NCBI GenBank assembly: GCA_963995505.1
Contig: OZ023197.1
Location: 12,584,475 to 12,648,474, forward strand
Length of the DNA stretch: 64,000 bases
Origin: Hypericum androsaemum
Lineage: Eukaryota; Streptophyta; Magnoliopsida; Malpighiales; Hypericaceae
Direction of reading: 5' to 3'
Shown here one piece after another: positions 33,945 through 45,241 of this stretch. A model generated the notes under the pieces. It was not told the DNA's origin. It saw nothing but the letters and a program-made list of their open reading frames with translations, and did no database searches. Numbering within the stretch: position 1 is the first letter of the stretch; the number at the start of each line of letters is the position of its first letter. The position numbers and the translations under genes were made by a program.

Positions 33945-35616
33945 CGTTGCAGAACTAGTATACCACGCCGACGATTTGACATCGAAGGCGAGGCTAATGC
34001 GTTCTTTGTATCATTAAAGAAATTCGGTGGTCCAAGTAAAATTCTTCTGGCCATTCTGCAGGATGAAGATGAGCCAAAGAATGTATCTGGAGCTTTGTCA
34101 TCTCCAAAACGAACTGAATTGATAAATGCAATGGAAGAAAAAATGTCTTCCATGATTAAAAACCAGGTTTGGAATCTGGTCGACCTACCTAGGGGGCGTA
34201 GGGGAGAATAAGTAGATTCTCAAAATTAAGCGCAATGCAGATGGCAGTACCGAAAGATACAAAGCGCGTTTGGTTGCTCAAAGATTCAAACAACAGGCTG
34301 GGATAGACTATGAGGAGACTTTTGCACATGTTGTTAGATTTACGTCAATTAGGGTCATTTTAGCTATGGTTGCTAACATGAATCTAGAATTATATCAAAT
34401 GGATGTAAAGACTGCTTTTCTCCATGGAGAATTGGATGAAGAAATCTACAAGATTCAGCCTGAGGGCTACATTCAAAAAGGCTGCGAACATAAAGATTGT
34501 AAATTGAATAGATCAATTTATGGCCTTAAGCAGTCGTCTAGATAGTGGTATATTTTCTTTCATAATACGATCATAGCGCATGATTTTATAATGATAGACG
34601 AAGATCACTGCATGTATGTTAAGCGATCAAGAAAGAAGTTTGTCGTCATCACTTTGTATGTTGATGACATACTTTTAGCTAGAAATGACATGAGATTTCT
34701 TGTCGGAATCAAAGATTGGTTATCTTCCAACTTTGAAATGAAAGACATGGGTGAAGCGGATTACATACTCGGAGTTAAGATTTCGAAGAATCGTCCGAAA
34801 AGGATAGTGTCTCTTTCACAAGAGACATATATTCGCAAAGTAGTAGAACATTTCAAATGTGATCACAATAACCCAAAGTACGTCCCATTGGTTAAAGGTC
34901 ATAATTTGTGTAAGGACATTTGCCAAAAAATAGCTAAACAACGTGGGGACATGGAGAATATTTCTTACGCCAACGCAGTTGGATGCCTGATGTACGCAAT
35001 GTTGTGTACCAGACCTGATATTTGCTATGCTGTTGGGATAACAAGCAGATATCAGTCTGATCCTGGCAGTGCTCACTCGAAGGCTGTGAAAGGAATTTCG
35101 AAATATTTGAACACTGCTGTAGAATACTCCTTGTGCTATCAAGCGCGTGACCTGAATGCTGATTAGGGAGGCAACAAGGACAAGAAAAAGTCTACATCTG
35201 GATTTATTTTCTTATTGGGCGGGGGTGCTATCTCATGGAGCAGTAAGAAGCAAATTTGTGTATCCCTGTCAACAATGAAAGCAGAATATGTAGCTTCAGC
35301 TCATGCTGCACAAGAAGCGGTATGGTTGAAGAGATTCTTAAGCCATCTCTCCCTGATCAACTAAACGGAGTCCGTGAGTCTATACTACGACAACCAGATA
35401 GCTATAGTCTATGCTAAGGATCTTAGATTCCACAGCAGGGCTAAGCATATAGATATTAAATTTTACTTTGTTAGAAGTTTAGTAAAATATAAAGAATTGT
35501 CTATGAAATACATATCTACACAAGATATGGTCGCAGATTCGATGACTAAAGCATTATCTCGAGAAGTGTGCGAGAAACATGTTAAGTTACTGGATTTACG
35601 ACAGTTTCATTCGTAA
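33945..35616 (+). pseudogene. Copia RT and RNase H, family B copy 1
   Basis: RT motifs GFKQQ-like, [17 protein letters not shown] and TLYVDDILLARND, then RNase H (SRAKHIDIKFYFVRSLVKY, ending LLDLRQFHS). Lesions include stops at 34209-34211, a TAG at 34543-34545 replacing Gln, and one near 35164. The same TAG is present in the copy at 57145-57147. Confidence 0.88.
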
Positions 35617-36418
35617 TTCAATTAGTTGGAATAAAGAAATTTTATTTGGCAAAGAAGTGGCTCACTCATACAGGTGTTTACCTCAGTGGGAGTGAAGAAG
35701 TTGATTCCTATATGAAATGACGCAGTTATTGGACATTCATAAGTGCATGTTCTATGACGGAATGTCGTCTTACTCAAGAGCAAGTTTTCTTATGGGATGC
35801 AGGAATAAGTTACTGCATTTGGATTTTCTACAATCTATATGATAAGATATACGTGGAACTTATCATACTGTATGTCCTATTAGCATAGAGTTAAGCTAAG
35901 GCTGATACTCTAGTATGGTATTAAATGACATGTGTTCCTTTAAAAAGGAATGTACACCATAACACGTGATCAGTATCATGTGTGCTAATCGACCACTGGA
36001 TGGGATGAAAATGTTGAGTGATTTCACAATCCCTGGTGTGAGACCAATTTTTGAGAACTGTGATTCCCGAAACCTACCCTTAAGATCCTAAACGTATTCT
36101 GGAAGTACAGTCTAGTGCTACTAGCTTGGAAAGTTCATGAAAAGGTTTGGCATAGCGATTCGACCTGAAAGGGCTGACCAAAAAAGCAGCATGTATCATT
36201 ATGAAAAGAATATAGTTAAAGGAGAAGCAATTATGTTCATCACATTCTGAGTTTCGTGCACTGAAAAGTACAATAGTGAACCCGAATATAATTATTTGAA
36301 ATCACTAATGTGAACAATGGAATGTGACATGAGTCCTGGGGTAATAGCATGTATTATACAAGAAGGTTGTCGAGATGCTACTATTTAAGTAGCTTGAGTG
36401 TCTGTGCTCTTGAATTTG
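35617..36418 (+). other. 3' untranslated region of family B copy 1
   Basis: Non-coding region matching, in inverted form, 44800-45241. It ends with atttg (36414-36418), the left target duplication of the gypsy element. Confidence 0.75.
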
Positions 36419-37155
36419 TGATATGAATCCCGTCAGGAACTCGCACCAACTCGGACCGTCTACTTTAGGATGATGGTTGATCTTGACCCGTCGCTTTGCG
36501 CCTTGCACCGAACCTTAGTGTTGGTTAACTTTGACCCGTAGCAATGGTGAGAACGCGAACCTTGATCTTGAATCGAATACGCCACAAACGGAGATGGGAA
36601 TTCCGTTTGATAAGTACAAACGCCCTAGCTAAGCAATCCAGCCCGCAAGAACAACCCGAGTATCAAAACTCACGAATTTTCTTATGCCAAAAAGTGATGC
36701 CTTTATTGAATTCGTGGCCCTCCTTATATAGAGGTTAAAACTGACCTGGATAGACTCCAAAGTCAACAAGATAAGTTCTGAAGAGCTCCAAACTTATCAT
36801 ACTACTTAAACTAGTTCTAAAATGAATGTTTATCCTAAGAATTGAAAAATACAATCATTATCCACTATTGGATAACTCTTATTCCTAAAAAGTTATAAAA
36901 AGTTTGGATAACTCTTATTCCTAAAAAGTAGGAATCTTGGTTCTACTCCTTTAGGCTTCCAAAACAACTCCAATCACGTGCATGGGCTTTGCATGGACGT
37001 CCACGGGCTTACACGAACTGGTTGTAGCCCAAATCCCTTGAATTAATCCATTGAGCTCAGTGTGCAACGTCTTTTCTCTTGCTCTTGTAATTGGTCCAAG
37101 TGGAACTCGAACTGGTTGCGGGCCTTGTAGCTCCATAGTGGACGTGTTCACATCA
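36419..37155 (-). repeat. Gypsy LTR (3' on minus strand)
   Basis: Plus-strand ends tgatatgaatccc and gttcacatca. It contains the last 68 codons of the gag-pol frame (36951-37155). Confidence 0.93.
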
Positions 37156-40100
37156 TTCCCCCTCTCTTGAAAAGGATTTGCCCTCAAATCTTCACCTACA
37201 TCAAACGGGCTTAAGTCAGCAACATTAAAAGAAGCACTTACATTATACTCACCGGGCAGGTCAAGCTTATAAGCATTGTCATTGATGCGCTCTAAAACTT
37301 GGAAGGGACCATCCCCACGAGGTAGCAACTTTGAACGTCGTTGTGCGGGAAAACGCTCCTTCCTCATATGCAACCAAACCCAATCACCAGGCTCAAAGAC
37401 AACTTTGTGTCGCCCTTTATTCGCTTGCCTTGCGTAGTGCTCCGTTCGTTTCTGAATGTTCATTCTCGCCTTCTCATGCATCTGCTTGACAAATTCAGCC
37501 TTCTTCTTGCCATCTAAGTTAACATACTCATTCGAAGGCAAAGGTGATAAATCTAGTGGGGTCAGCGGATTAAACCCATACACAAGTTCAAATGGTGAGA
37601 ATTGAGTAGCAGAATGAACAGACCGATTATAAGCAAACTCAACATGTGGCAAACAATCTTCCCAAGTTTTAATGTTATGCTTAATGAGTGCTCTTAACAA
37701 CGTAGATAAAGTCCTGTTCACAACTTCTGTTTGCCCATCAGTTTGTGGATGACAAGTAGTAGAAAATAATAACTTGGTACCTAACTTACACCACAAAGTC
37801 TTCCAAAAGTAGCTTAAGAACTTAGTATCTCTATCTGAAATGATTGTCCTAGGCATGCCATGCAACCTTACTACTTCCCGAAAGAACAAATCAGCAATAT
37901 GCGAGGCATCATCTGTTTTATGACATGGAATAAAATGTGCCATCTTAGAAAACCTATCCACCACGACAAAAATTGAATCTCTACCACGTTTAGTCCTAGG
38001 AAGTCCTAACACAAAGTCCATAGAAATATCAATCCAAGGCTCACTAGGTATAGGTAGGGGAGTGTACAAACCGTGGGGTTTTACCTTAGACTTAGCTTGC
38101 TTGCAAGTGATGCAACGTCCACAAATTCTCTCAATGTCGCGCTTCATGTGCGACCAGTGGAAGTGCTCTTGTAGAATTGCTAAAGTCTTTGCTATCCCAA
38201 AATGTCCCATTAATCCGCCTCCATGTGCCTCTTGTATCAACAATTCTCGCAAGGAACAATTAGGCACACAAAGCTTATTCTCACGAAATAAATACCCTTC
38301 ATTCCGAAAGAACTTACCAGACGCACTCCTCTCGGTTTCACGAAATAAATCACCAAAGTCAATATCCTCAGCGTATAACTCTTTAATGCATTCAAAACCA
38401 AGTAATTTTGCATCAAGAGTTGAAATCAAAGCATACCTTCGTGACAGTGCATCAGCTACTACGTTTTCCTTACCTTGCTTATAGCGTATGACATAAGGAA
38501 ACGTCTCAATAAATTCAATCCATCGTGCATGCCTTTTATTCAGCTTGTGTTGACCCTTTAAGTGCTTCAAAGATTCATGGTCAGTATGAATCACAAATTC
38601 CTTGGGCCATAAGTAGTGTTGCCATGTCTCCAATGTCCGAACCAATGCATACAATTCCTTGTCGTAAGTTGGGTAATTCAAGGCTGCTCCGCTTAGCTTT
38701 TCGCTAAAGTAAGCAATTGGTCGTCCTTCTTGCATGAGCACAGCGCCTATTCCAACACCTGAAGCATCACACTCAACTTCAAACGCTTTAGAAAAGTTAG
38801 GTAACGATAATAAAGGGGCATTCGTCAACTTCTCCTTGATGAGCTGAAACGCCTTCTCTTGAGCTTCACCCCAGCTAAATCCAACGTTCTTCTTGATTAC
38901 TTCAGTAAGTGGTGCGGCTAAACTACTAAAATCTTTCACAAATCTCCTGTAGAAACTAGCTAATCCATGGAAACTTCGGACTTTAGCAACGCTCGTGGGA
39001 CTTGGCCAATCTCGAATTGCACGTATCTTTTCTTCATCAACCTGTATTCCTTTAGCACTAACAACAAAACCCAAGAAGACAAGCTTATCTGTGCAAAAGG
39101 TGCACTTCTTCAAGTTAGCAAACAATTGTTCCTTTCTAAGTGCATTTAGGACAGATTTCAAATGTTCCATGTGATCCTCCATGCTCTTGCTATAAACAAG
39201 TATATCATCAAAATAAACGACTACAAATTTGCCAATAAATGGACGTAAAACATGATTCATGAGCCGCATAAATGTACTAGGAGCATTAGACAGACCGAAT
39301 GGCATGACCATCCATTCATATAATCCATATTTCGTTTTAAAGGCTGTCTTCCACTCATCTCCTTCTTTCATTCTAATTTGATGATAACCACTCTTTAAGT
39401 CAATTTTAGAAAACATGCTCGATCCATACAGCTCATCTAACATGTCATCTAAACGAGGAATAGGGTGACGATATTTTACCGTTATGTTGTTGACTGCTCG
39501 ACAATCAACACACATCCTCCACGATCCATCCTTCTTAGGCACGAGTAGGACTGGCACGGCACAAGGACTCATGCTCTCTCTCACGTACCCTTTCTCCAAT
39601 AGCTCGTTGACTTGTCGCTCAAGTTCCTTTGTTTCCTCCGGATTACTCCTATATGCGGGACGATTAGGTATGGCAGCTCCCAGAACCAAGTCAATTTGGT
39701 GCTCAATCCCTCGGATAGGTGGTAATCCTGATGGTAGCTCGTTGGGGAAAACATCCTCGTAGTCCTGTAAAAGGGAAACAACCATACTAGGCAAGTGTGG
39801 TTCAAGTTCGTTAGTGTTTAAAAATGCCTCCTTGTACATAAGTACGATCATTGGCTTTTTGTCAAAACATGCTTGCTTGATATCACTTGCTCCCACATAA
39901 AAACTCCTTTTCCACCCCTCGGTTTTTCTCTCATTGGCCATTTTAATTTCTGTTTTTCCGACTTCTTTTGCTCTCTCAAGCTCTTTCTCTTCATTGGCCG
40001 TTTTTCCTTTCTTTTTTTCGGCTTCTTCTCTCCGCTCAATTCTTTTCTTTTGGTCACTCTTCTTTTTCTCATCACTCTCTTTTTGTAACTTCAATTGATC

Positions 40101-41777
40101 TTCACAAACTTGTGACGGTGTTAAGGGCACTAATGTGATTACTCGTCGATTGAGTGTGAACGAGTACTTGTTCGTGTAGCCATCATGCTTAACCTTCCTA
40201 TCAAATTGCCATGGCCTTCCAAGTAGTAGGTGACCAGCTTGCATCGGCACCACATCACATAGCACTTCATCTTCATATTTGCCAATTCGAAATGTCACTA
40301 GCACTTGCCCTTCCACGCGTACTTCTCCACTATCATTCAACCACTGTAGCTTGTAAGGTTTAGGGTGTTTCTTTGTGATCAACCCCAACTTTTCTACCAT
40401 AGTGGTGCTTGCAACATTAGCACAGCTTCCTCCGTCAATAATGACACTACACACCTTGCCCTGCACATGACACCTTGTGTGGAAAATATTCTCTCGTTGT
40501 ACTACGTCATCCCCTTCTTTTACTTGCAAGTTCAAAGCCCTTCTTGTCACCAAAGTGAGTGCTTCAGTAGCTTGGAATTCCTCTTCGGACAGGTCTTCCA
40601 ATGAGGGCATGCTTCCATGGTCCGAGTCTTCTCCTTCTGTCTCGACCTCCCCGCTCTCTCTAAGCACCATAACCTGCTTGTTAGGACATTGGCTTGCTAT
40701 GTGCCCCCTTCCTTGACATTTAAAACACCTAATGTCTCGATTTCTTGTAGGAGGGGCTTCCACTTTCTTTTGAGAGTTGGTACTAGAACTCTCGGCCTTG
40801 TGTTCTACTTTGGCGGCTTGTGGCTTATCAAACTTTTTTGGATAATTCGGCTTCCAAGTAGCACTTGATGTAGCTCGTGTTCCTCCCCCTCTCTTCATTT
40901 GTTTCTCTATCTTGTTGGCCATATGAACCATATCTTCCAATTCGACGTAGTGTTGTAGCTCCACTTTGTCTTGAATTTCAGGATTTAGTCCATTCAAGAA
41001 CCTAGCCATAGTGGCTTCACGATCCTCCTCTACGTTGGCTCGTATCATGGCCATCTCCATCTGCTTGTAGTAATCTTCCACGCTCATACTTCCTTGTCGC
41101 AGTCCTTGTAACTTTTTAAAAAGATCACGGTAGTAATGACTAGGAACAAAGCGTTTCCTCATCACAACTTTCATCTCCTCCCATGTCTCTATGGCAAATT
41201 CTCCGTTACGTCTCCTGCTTGTGACAAATTGATCCCACCAAGTTATAGCATAGTCGGTAAACTCAGTCACAGTCAGCTTTACCTTCTTTGCCTCTGAACA
41301 ATTGTGACAATCAAACACAAATTCAATCTTCTTCTCCCATTCAAGATAAGCCTCCGGATCAGAACGACCTGCAAAGGAAGGTATTTTTAACTTGATGCTT
41401 CCCAAATTCTCATCCCTTCTCCGCCTGGCCTCCCTAGGTTGGCGTTCATTCCTCAACCTCCTAACATTCCTTGTGGAGCCCACGTCCTCATCAAAGCCAA
41501 AATCATCTCCACTCATTCCTCCCATAGGTGCTATCCTTCTTTGGGCATGAGGTATGCCTTGTGGTTGTTGGCTAGCACGTGAACTCTCTATGACATCCAG
41601 GCGTTGGTGTATTTGCTCAACCTCCGCTCTCATCATTTGTTGGAGCTTCCCTGTTAAGGCCTCCACAAATACCTTAGGGTCAACGTTGCCCCAAGCTCCT
41701 TGTCTTTCTCCTTCATTTTCTTGAGACATGTTGCTGCAATAAAATTGGTTAGTTAAAATAATAATGGACCTCACCAA
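36951..41777 (-). CDS. Ty3/gypsy gag-pol polyprotein, uninterrupted
   Basis: A single frame carries, with approximate residues: gag capsid (100-300), zinc knuckle [14 protein letters not shown] (350-365), aspartic protease with [12 protein letters not shown] (445-456), RT with MPFGLSNAP and YFDDILVYS (about 853-862), RNase H with [13 protein letters not shown] (about 1003) and HTDHESLK, and integrase with an HHCC zinc site (1182-1230) and a D,D,E core (DISMDF near 1247, SDRDTKF near 1315, QTEVVNRT near 1354). It ends with [19 protein letters not shown] encoded within the 3' LTR. Translation may start at the second methionine (MSQENEG, 41729) rather than the first. All catalytic residues expected of an active element are visible. 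It would make virus-like particles and integrate cDNA into the genome. Confidence 0.95.
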   Translation of the reverse strand: MVRSIIILTNQFYCSNMSQENEGERQGAWGNVDPKVFVEALTGKLQQMMRAEVEQIHQRLDVIESSRASQQPQGIPHAQRRIAPMGGMSGDDFGFDEDVGSTRNVRRLRNERQPREARRRRDENLGSIKLKIPSFAGRSDPEAYLEWEKKIEFVFDCHNCSEAKKVKLTVTEFTDYAITWWDQFVTSRRRNGEFAIETWEEMKVVMRKRFVPSHYYRDLFKKLQGLRQGSMSVEDYYKQMEMAMIRANVEEDREATMARFLNGLNPEIQDKVELQHYVELEDMVHMANKIEKQMKRGGGTRATSSATWKPNYPKKFDKPQAAKVEHKAESSSTNSQKKVEAPPTRNRDIRCFKCQGRGHIASQCPNKQVMVLRESGEVETEGEDSDHGSMPSLEDLSEEEFQATEALTLVTRRALNLQVKEGDDVVQRENIFHTRCHVQGKVCSVIIDGGSCANVASTTMVEKLGLITKKHPKPYKLQWLNDSGEVRVEGQVLVTFRIGKYEDEVLCDVVPMQAGHLLLGRPWQFDRKVKHDGYTNKYSFTLNRRVITLVPLTPSQVCEDQLKLQKESDEKKKSDQKKRIERREEAEKKKGKTANEEKELERAKEVGKTEIKMANERKTEGWKRSFYVGASDIKQACFDKKPMIVLMYKEAFLNTNELEPHLPSMVVSLLQDYEDVFPNELPSGLPPIRGIEHQIDLVLGAAIPNRPAYRSNPEETKELERQVNELLEKGYVRESMSPCAVPVLLVPKKDGSWRMCVDCRAVNNITVKYRHPIPRLDDMLDELYGSSMFSKIDLKSGYHQIRMKEGDEWKTAFKTKYGLYEWMVMPFGLSNAPSTFMRLMNHVLRPFIGKFVVVYFDDILVYSKSMEDHMEHLKSVLNALRKEQLFANLKKCTFCTDKLVFLGFVVSAKGIQVDEEKIRAIRDWPSPTSVAKVRSFHGLASFYRRFVKDFSSLAAPLTEVIKKNVGFSWGEAQEKAFQLIKEKLTNAPLLSLPNFSKAFEVECDASGVGIGAVLMQEGRPIAYFSEKLSGAALNYPTYDKELYALVRTLETWQHYLWPKEFVIHTDHESLKHLKGQHKLNKRHARWIEFIETFPYVIRYKQGKENVVADALSRRYALISTLDAKLLGFECIKELYAEDIDFGDLFRETERSASGKFFRNEGYLFRENKLCVPNCSLRELLIQEAHGGGLMGHFGIAKTLAILQEHFHWSHMKRDIERICGRCITCKQAKSKVKPHGLYTPLPIPSEPWIDISMDFVLGLPRTKRGRDSIFVVVDRFSKMAHFIPCHKTDDASHIADLFFREVVRLHGMPRTIISDRDTKFLSYFWKTLWCKLGTKLLFSTTCHPQTDGQTEVVNRTLSTLLRALIKHNIKTWEDCLPHVEFAYNRSVHSATQFSPFELVYGFNPLTPLDLSPLPSNEYVNLDGKKKAEFVKQMHEKARMNIQKRTEHYARQANKGRHKVVFEPGDWVWLHMRKERFPAQRRSKLLPRGDGPFQVLERINDNAYKLDLPGEYNVSASFNVADLSPFDVGEDLRANPFQERGNDVNTSTMELQGPQPVRVPLGPITRAREKTLHTELNGLIQGIWATTSSCKPVDVHAKPMHVIGVVLEA

Positions 41778-42288
41778 TCACTCCCTTACGTGTTTACCCT
41801 CAAAGTATGTTGCACTCAGATTCACTCGTGTTTACACTCCACTATTTGGCTCTTTTCGCTCTATAGTGCTCACCACTCTTGCCTTTTTCCACTCGTGGCA
41901 CTCTTGTTGGTTCTTGCTGAGCTAGTAGAGATTAGCTTGGCCTTCGCACACTTTAGTTGCCGAGTCCTCTTCTTTCTTCTTCTTGCTTTCGTTCTTGCCT
42001 TCGCTTCTATCTTCTTGAATCACGAAATTGCACTATCCAATACTACTAGTCCTACTTGAATTCCGATTCTACTAATCCTACTTGAATTCTGACTTCTTCT
42101 TTTTTCTTTTTTTTTCTTTTTTTTCTTTTTTTTTCTTTGATCAGAATACACGACTTAGGACACTAAAGTCACGAATCTGAAATACCAAACTACTACGAAA
42201 AAAAAATAAATCAAAATACTAGAATTAAACAAAGCGTTAAACAAAAGGATAGAAGGCCTAAAGTAGAACCTAAGCTCTTGATACCAAA

Positions 42289-43151
42289 TGATATGAATCC
42301 CGTCAGGAACTCGCACCAACTCGGACCGTCTACTTTAGGATGATGGTTGATCTTGACCCGTCGCTTTGCGCCTTGCACCGAACCTTAGTGTTGGTTAACT
42401 TTGACCCGTAGCAATGGTGAGAACGCGAACCTTGATCTTGAATCGAATACGCCACAAACGGAGATGGGAATTCCGTTTGATAAGTACAAACGCCCTAGCT
42501 AAGCAATCCAGCCCGCAAGAACAACCCGAGTATCAAAACTCACGAATTTTCTTATGCCAAAAAAGTGATGCCTTTATTGAATTCGTGGCCCTCCTTATAT
42601 AGAGGTTAAAACTGACCTGGATAGACTCCAAAGTCAACAAGATAAGTTCTGAAGAGCTCCAAACTTATCATACTACTTAAACTAGTTCTAAAATGAATGT
42701 TTTGAATTCGTGGCCCTCCTTATATAGAGGTTAAAACTGACCTGGATAGACTCCAAAGTCAACAAGATAAGTTCTGAAGAGCTCCAAACTTATCATACTA
42801 CTTAAACTAGTTCTAAAATGAATGTTTATCCTAAGAATTGAAAAATACAATCATTATCCACTATTGGATAACTCTTATTCCTAAAAAGTTATAAAAAGTT
42901 TGGATAACTCTTATTCCTAAAAAGTAGGAATCTTGGTTCTACTCCTTTAGGCTTCCAAAACAACTCCAATCACGTGCATGGGCTTTGCATGGACGTCCAC
43001 GGGCTTACACGAACTGGTTGTAGCCCAAATCCCTTGAATTAATCCATTGAGCTCAGCGTGCAACGTCTTTGCTCTTGCTCTTGTAATTGGTCCAAATGGA
43101 ACTCGAACTGGTTGCGGGCCTTGTAGCTCCATAGTGGACGTGTTCACATCA
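42289..43151 (-). repeat. Gypsy LTR (5' on minus strand) with internal duplication
   Basis: Same ends as the other LTR. A 125-bp unit starting ttgaattcgtggccc is present twice (42577-42701 and 42702-42826), against once in the other LTR. Confidence 0.93.
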
Positions 43152-43247
43152 ATTTGGCTTCACACACTCGACGTATGCTGGTCGCACTAAATCTTTTAAA
43201 GAAATCTTATAGCTGTTGATCAAGGTCAATAATAATTGAGTGGGAGA

Positions 43248-43790
43248 TGTTGGACCAGCTAAGCCCAATCAGGCAATTATTATTGTGCCTGATTGGGTCC
43301 AGGCCCATCAGGCCCAAGTGTTGGGCAGAACGAGCCGGTAAACCCGCGTTGACCGGCCCAGGGCCACGCGGGCTGCGTGGCCCAACCTGACGGCGCCACG
43401 TGAGCGTGACGTGGCACTGATGCAGTTGCCGCCAGAGTTGGCGGCCCACATGGCACACTGTCGTGCTGCCACGTGACGGACATGCGGCCCAAAAGCGCCA
43501 TGTGCACCACGTGGCGCGTTCTGATTTATAGGGATATCCCGCCGAACCAATTAAATAATTTTCTCCCTACAAACCCTAAAAAAGAAAGGCAAAATTTTGG
43601 AATAGTCCCTGAGTTTTGATCAGATTTTCAATTGAGGAAATCTCGTGAAAATCAATTACGAATCCGTTATAACGTGATCGTAATTCGACTGGCACGAAGA
43701 CATAGTCGACCCGAACCTGTGGATCTCTTCCTTCGACAAGTAAGTGATTTATTATTAACGTAATTAACGAGCAATTACATGTTAAATAAC
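43248..43790 (+). repeat. Family B LTR, left arm of a large palindrome
   Basis: Starts tgttggacc after the tract gtgggaga. It has three CACGTG boxes and a caagtaagt motif at 43737-43745. The sequence from 43248 to about 43760 is repeated inverted at about 44003-44569. The LTR end merges into the tandem repeats below. Confidence 0.8.
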
Positions 43791-44010
43791 GAGCAATTAC
43801 ATGTTAAATTCGATTAATTAACAAACTAATTCGAGCAATTACATGTTAAATAACGAGCAATTACATGTTAAATTCGATTAATTAACATAATTAACGAGCA
43901 ATTACATGTTAAATTCGATTAATTAACAAACTAATTGAGCAATTACATGTTAAATAACGAGCAATTACATGTTAAATTCGATTAATTAACAAACTAATTC
44001 GTTAATAATA
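43755..44010. repeat. Short tandem repeats at the palindrome centre
   Basis: Alternating units gagcaattacatgttaaat and tcgattaattaacaaactaa recur several times. They derive from the family B LTR end. The symmetry centre is near 43882. Confidence 0.8.
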
Positions 44011-44569
44011 AATCACTTACTTGTCGAAGCAAGAGGTCCACAGGTTCGGGTCGATTATGTCTTCGTGCCAGTCGAATTACAATCACGTTATAACGGATTC
44101 GTAATTGATTTTCACGAGATTTCCTCAATTGAAAATCTGATCAAAACTCAGGGACTATTCCAAAGTTTTGCCTTTCTTTTTGAGGGGTTGTAGGGAGAAA
44201 ATTACTTAATTGGTTCAGCCGGATTTCCCTTTTTATAGGGAAATCCGGCCAATCAGAACACGCCACGTGGTACACCACGTGGCGCACATGGCTGCCACGT
44301 GGCACTTTAAGGCCGCATTTCCGCCATGTGGCATGCCACGTGGCAAAGCTACCCATAGCTTGGGTAGCTTTGCCACGTGGCAGCACGACAGTGTGCCACG
44401 TGGGCCGCCAACTCTGGCGGCAACTACATCAGCTCCACGTCACGCTGACGTGGCCCCGGGTTTGTCAATGCGGGTTGACCGGCCCGTTTCACCCTACACT
44501 TGGGCCTGATGGGCCTGGGCCAAATCAGGCCCAATAATAATTGCCTGATTGGGCCTAGCTGGTCCAACA
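44003..44569 (-). repeat. Inverted family B LTR, right arm of the palindrome
   Basis: Reverse complement of the LTR at 43248, ending ggtccaaca at 44569. It has a somewhat different U3 with extra gccacgtgg boxes and a TATA-like gggaaat-rich stretch, so the arms are diverged and not a simple assembly mirror. Confidence 0.8.
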
Positions 44570-44719
44570 TCTCCCACTCAATTATTATTGAGGCCCAATA
44601 ATAATTGCCTGATTGGGCCTAGCTGGTCCAACATCTCCCACTCAATTATTATTGAGGCCCAATAATAATTGCATGATTGGGCCTAGCAGGTCCAACATCT
44701 CCCACTCAATTATTATTGA
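44526..44719. repeat. 64-bp tandem repeat, three copies
   Basis: The unit spans the LTR/polypurine junction (aggcccaataataattgcc, tggtccaacatctcccactc). It is repeated three times with nearly no change. Confidence 0.9.
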
Positions 44720-45241
44720 TCTTGATGAACAGCTATCAGATTTCTTTAAAGGATTTCGTGCGACCAGCATACGTCAAGTGTGTTAAGCCAAATTCAAGAG
44801 CACGGACACTCAGGCTAATTGAATAGTAGCATCTCGACAACCTTCTTGTATAATGCATGCTATTACCCCAGGACTCATGTCACATTCCATTATTCACATT
44901 AGTGATTTCACACAATTATATTCGTATTCACTATTGTACTTTTCAATTGACGAAACTCAAAATGTGATGAACAGAGTTCCTTCTCCCTTAACTATATTCT
45001 TTTCATAATGATAGAGCCTGCTTTTCTGGTCAGTCCTGCCAGGTCGAATCGCTATGCCATAACCTTTTCATGAACTTTCCAAGCTAGCAGCACTGGACCA
45101 TACTTCCAGAATACGTTTAGGATCTTAAGGGTAGGTTTCGGGAATCACAGTTCTCGAAAATTGGTCTCACACCAGGGATTGTGAAATCACTCAACATTTT
45201 TATCCCATCCAGTGGTCGATTAGCACACATGATACTGATCA
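44720..45241 (-). mobile_element. Inverted 3' region of a family B copia element, truncated
   Basis: Reverse complement of the 3' untranslated region at 35969-36418 plus 43152-43247, without the gypsy insertion. At 44789-44793 the single caaat (atttg on the other strand) is the unoccupied target site. Homology ends at about 45241. Confidence 0.85.

Larger units (their letters stand above)
36419..43151 (-). mobile_element. Young, apparently intact Ty3/gypsy element
   Basis: LTRs lie at 36419-37155 (3' on the minus strand, 737 bp) and 42289-43151 (5', 863 bp), flanked by the perfect duplication atttg (36414-36418, 43152-43156). The LTRs differ by about three substitutions, one homopolymer base and one 125-bp tandem duplication in the 5' copy. 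A primer site reading tggtatcaagagc on the minus strand lies at 42274-42286, and a purine tract (complement of ttccccctctctt) abuts the 3' LTR at 37156. One open 1608-codon gag-pol frame lies inside. Lineage is probably CRM or a close chromovirus-type group, judged only from the C-terminus running into the LTR. Confidence 0.95.
33945..43790 (+). mobile_element. 5'-truncated family B copia element with nested gypsy
   Basis: Homology to the family B element at 51597-58413 starts abruptly in the connection region before RT (33945) and continues through RT, RNase H and the 3' untranslated region. A gypsy element (36419-43151) splits it; after that the last 96 bp, the purine tract and a family B LTR (from 43248) follow. 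Everything 5' of RT is missing. Confidence 0.85.

Noticed and set aside
38062..38484. Plus-strand frames opposite the gypsy polyprotein
   Set aside because: Antisense shadows of the 1608-codon minus-strand frame.
43207..44537. Several 60-100 codon frames in the family B LTRs
   Set aside because: GC-rich U3 sequence read in opposite frames in both palindrome arms; no conservation of protein over DNA.
44526..44719. Regularly repeated 64-bp unit as a CRISPR-like array
   Set aside because: Directly abutting units with no spacers, and the unit is an LTR/polypurine junction in a plant genome.
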